In this document: positions 5,901 through 7,157 of the stretch, one piece after another
Numbering within the stretch: position 1 is the first letter of the stretch
How the letters are laid out: the number at the start of each line of letters is the position of its first letter
Assembly: GCA_011524785.1 (NCBI GenBank)
Contig: WTJQ01000526.1
Span: 1 to 7,157, forward strand
Direction of reading: 5' to 3'
Source: Planctomycetota bacterium
GTDB lineage: Bacteria > Planctomycetota > UBA1135 > GCA-002686595
Length of the DNA: 7,157 nt
Notes under the pieces: generated by a model
Told to the model about the DNA's origin: nothing
The model's database searches: none
Seen by the model: only the letters and a program-made list of their open reading frames with translations
Position numbers and translations under genes: made by a program

Positions 5901-7157
5901 GACCCGCTCGATGCGGGTCGGGAGCGCCGGCGGCGCATCCAGGATGCTGGCGGGATCCTGACCAGGGACGTGGTGGAAGAGTGCCAGGACCCCGGGGACG
6001 CTCCCGGGCTCGTGCACCATCACGGACGAGGCCAGCGAGGCGCTGAAGGGAGGCGTCGCGTCGTCGGTGATCGTCAGCTCGACCGTGGAGGGGCCGGTTG
6101 GCAGGGCCAGCGCCAGCTGGACTCCGCTGCCGGCCGAGGCCCCGTTCAGGGACCAGTCCCAAGCACTGAGGACCCGCCCGGGCTCGTGGGTGTGCGACTC
6201 ACTCGCGTCGACCTCCAGGACCTCGATGCCGTTCTGGTCGTAGTCCACGACGAGCTGCGGGCTCTGGTCGAAGACCGGGTGCAGGAAGCCCCAGGAGGGG
6301 TCCGCACCGCCTGTGCCCCGGACCTCCGTCGCCACGCCGGGGAAGTCGCCCGCGAAGCGAAGCGTGAACAGGTGATCCGCGTGCTCGGTCGGCGAGAAGG
6401 TCAGCGGCACCTCGAGGGTCCCGCCCGCGGGGACGACGCCGGTCGCGTCGTGGATCACATCCACGGCCGCCCCCGTGTGCGTGACGCCGTCGAGGACCAC
6501 GCTGAAGTCGTTGGCCGCGCCCTGGTTGACCTCGAACTCGACGGCGCTGATCAGGGCGTCGCGCAGCCCCGTGTTGGAGAGGACGAGGGTCGCCTCCGCG
6601 GGCTGCCCCTGGTCCACGGTTCCGAAGTCCTGCACCGCCGGCTCCAGCTCGACGACCGCCGCGGCCCGGACCTCGACGACCTGGACGAGCGCCTCTCCCA
6701 CGACCCCGACGGCGTCCAGCTCCAGGCTCCCGCCGGTGACGTCCACGAGGGAGGTCGGCGCCGTCACGGCGATGTCCGCCCCTCCCGACTCCGCGACGAT
6801 GTCGTAGGCCGTCAGCACAGGGAGCCCCTCCGCGAACACGTCGAAGGTCCGCGCGCCCGTGACCGTGGCCTGGGGCTCGGCGAAGCGAAGGCGCAGCTCG
6901 TAGGCGCCATCGGGGAGCGGCCAGCTGTAGCCAACGGTCGTGCCGATCCGGGCGACCTGGAACAGGGCGTCGTCCTCGGTCCCCAGCACGCTGCGGTCGT
7001 GAGTGACGACGGCCCCTCCGCCGGTGTGACCAAACTCCTGGGAGAAGGTGGCCCCGGTCACCGATTCCACCGGCTGGCTTCCTGCATGGACCAGGAGGTC
7101 CTCCCCCAAGGGCCCGAGGGCCGAGCCGAGCAGGGGCAGGGACGGGGTGGGCTGGGT
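2943..7157 (-). CDS. Giant exported malectin / PKD / TIG / sugar-dehydrogenase-propeller / kelch protein (partial, N-terminus outside window)
   Basis: The frame is open from the window edge to TGA 2945-2943 (1,404 residues). The true start and any signal peptide lie beyond 7157. Numbering here counts the TTG at 7109 as residue 1. Domains: malectin-like 4-150 (DDALFQVAR 46-54, YELRLRFAEP 70-79, FDVFAEG 89-95, DIVAESGG 103-110); ASH-like choice-of-anchor D 153-268; PKD-like about 270-366; PA14-like about 370-500; IPT/TIG about 511-598; glucose/sorbosone dehydrogenase (sGDH-type) propeller about 603-997; second IPT/TIG about 1007-1090; six kelch repeats 1101-1388. In the GSDH part, H733, R824-N825, G843-P844 and D867-E868 line up with His144, Arg228-Asn229, Gly247-Pro248 and the DE of Acinetobacter sGDH, so PQQ-dependent sugar oxidation is plausible. 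Only three cysteines are visible (749, 1202, 1214), fitting an exported protein; 1202 and 1214 could pair. No C-terminal sorting tag or anchor follows the kelch domain. Family assignments are by eye: malectin, GSDH and kelch are strong, PKD and PA14 weaker. Role inferred: extracellular polysaccharide binding and sugar oxidation, or a purely structural adhesin. Confidence 0.93.
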   Translation of the reverse strand, partial: TQPTPSLPLLGSALGPLGEDLLVHAGSQPVESVTGATFSQEFGHTGGGAVVTHDRSVLGTEDDALFQVARIGTTVGYSWPLPDGAYELRLRFAEPQATVTGARTFDVFAEGLPVLTAYDIVAESGGADIAVTAPTSLVDVTGGSLELDAVGVVGEALVQVVEVRAAAVVELEPAVQDFGTVDQGQPAEATLVLSNTGLRDALISAVEFEVNQGAANDFSVVLDGVTHTGAAVDVIHDATGVVPAGGTLEVPLTFSPTEHADHLFTLRFAGDFPGVATEVRGTGGADPSWGFLHPVFDQSPQLVVDYDQNGIEVLEVDASESHTHEPGRVLSAWDWSLNGASAGSGVQLALALPTGPSTVELTITDDATPPFSASLASSVMVHEPGSVPGVLALFHHVPGQDPASILDAPPALPTRIERVQRLRVTSMQGNIGQSGSSSDVMAVLRAGFEVPSQATYQFLLQGGTDRRFLLDGAPVSGPVVLSPGTYALEARFAAESVDDLPATVTVAIDGVVDSDFWQDLTHDELGVPPVIHSMPTLGVETGGNAILIDGFGYFPRSELTLHWGALQVPGDELEAWSSERLLYTSPPGTGVISVQVETPYGMSNAVAFEYSPSGPIPITFEHLEDKEVFSYLASTAAWGPDGRLWVGKVTGQLEAITFDEDWNLVSKVTYPGVSALQNSDVLGIAFDPYDWRAGEPVRVYLAHGEHYINGGGSFSGPSPYTGQISTVEGPLFDTPQVLVTGLPVSNHDHGINGLEFDHDGNLLICVGGNTNAGVKWPLIGDLPESPLSGAILRAFTMRPGFDGAVAYAFSDTGAPSIDQVDGEEVDQVAGQIEVLATGLRNSYDLALSTRGTWYATDNGPNLGYGPPSTGAASQGTLHPQEPDELVLLEAGRYYGHPNRSRGRWNPWENVYHAPWQPDLGQAHTAPLTLLDSSADGLVEYRSAAFGGQLRGDLISQKWNAPLRWIDLSEDGREALSVTQLTPTLAGLDVVTGPGGALINADYSNSKVRVMVPASGLTGPLQLWDVHPWRAPRAGGGRFVLGGRSFGDLSNTLVLIGGLPAQLQSVTATRIVGTLPVGPAVPSGELVDIEVRVGTASSVLADAFLWLPDGKGEARGRWSTGAPLPDALGEVSTAVIDGRLFVVGEGSSKTYALDLATGTWDDTLATRPYTGSHHAAQVVDGRLLLIGGLGAGYGKVQIYDPATDTWSLGADMPWSGGSCSSAVIDGLVYVCGGIVGSSTVANLAAYDPVLDQWDASLPPMPTGVNHAASATDGRYLFVFGGRQGGNWPQPGFDNVQRFDPLTLQWLDSDQPLSGLSPMPLPRGGTGRAVFHSGRFWVLGGETSGGAVFEDVQTYDPVEDRWALDAPLPTPRHGIDPVRDGDRIWVVGGGVVAGFSASDAVEVLQR
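2946..3809 (-). repeat. Six kelch repeats (C-terminal beta-propeller of the giant protein)
   Basis: Protein repeats of about 44-54 residues, numbered as in the host gene: 1101-1144, 1147-1190, 1191-1237, 1238-1291, 1292-1344 and 1345-1388. Each has the kelch pattern: a hydrophobic strand ending in a Gly-Gly-type doublet (GEG in repeat 1, GG in the rest), then an aromatic or hydrophobic-D-P/L strand and a terminal Trp (DPATDTWS, DPVLDQWD, DPLTLQWL, DPVEDRWA). The last repeat ends at VEVLQR without its Trp strand, while a free GRW strand precedes repeat 1. This indicates velcro closure of a six-bladed propeller by the N-terminal strand. The DNA units have diverged; only the protein pattern repeats. 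Repeat 4 carries a longer loop (RQGGNWPQPGFDN). Confidence 0.9.

Noticed and set aside
4690..6162. 490-codon open frame on the minus strand
   Set aside because: Out-of-frame shadow within the giant gene. It is rich in Arg/Gly/Pro/Ala without motifs, while the true frame encodes TIG and GSDH domains across the same bases.
7085..7109. TTG at 7109 or ATG at 7087 as the true start of the giant protein
   Set aside because: The frame stays open to the window edge, no signal peptide follows either codon, and the malectin-like domain begins immediately. The gene therefore almost certainly starts upstream of the window.
1..7157. A novel defence, mobile or CRISPR-like system
   Set aside because: No integrase, transposase, nuclease-effector pair, array or terminal repeats were seen. 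All three genes fall in known families with continuous coding style.

Overview
The window is very GC-rich DNA, tightly packed with three genes that all read on the minus strand. In transcription order (high to low coordinates) they are: (1) the C-terminal ~1,400 codons of a giant multidomain, almost certainly exported protein (2943-7157, its 5' end lies beyond the window); (2) an RNB-family exoribonuclease of the RNase R/RNase II type (1102-2898); (3) the first 366 codons of a membrane-anchored, FMN-binding glutamate synthase-like protein (1-1098, its 3' end lies beyond the window). There is no tRNA, rRNA, CRISPR array or insertion sequence, and no gene-free stretch longer than 44 bases.

The large protein is built, N to C, from a malectin-like carbohydrate-binding domain, an ASH-like 'choice-of-anchor D' beta-sandwich, a PKD-like domain, a PA14-like region, an IPT/TIG domain, a glucose/sorbosone dehydrogenase-type (PQQ-dependent sugar dehydrogenase) beta-propeller that keeps the His and Arg-Asn pair of the catalytic site, a second IPT/TIG domain and a six-repeat kelch propeller that closes the protein. 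It looks like an extracellular or cell-surface sugar-binding and perhaps sugar-oxidising protein. The ribonuclease has the full set of RNB aspartates and an S1 domain but no N-terminal cold-shock domains. A glycine-rich and acidic leader replaces them, and an in-frame stop just upstream fixes the start. The glutamate synthase-like gene begins one sense codon after the ribonuclease stop, in the same reading frame.

Gene spacing (44 and 3 bases) suggests one transcription unit, but the three products have no obvious common pathway. RNA decay and the FMN protein are probably housekeeping or metabolic; the giant protein is accessory.

The organism is a high-GC bacterium. Giant exported proteins mixing malectin, choice-of-anchor D, TIG, GSDH and kelch modules, together with starts lacking Shine-Dalgarno sequences, would suit Planctomycetota or a related environmental phylum, but this is inference from style, not a marker-based assignment. 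I see no clearly new multi-gene system. The most unusual items are the architecture of the giant protein and the CSD-less ribonuclease with an altered C-terminal helix.
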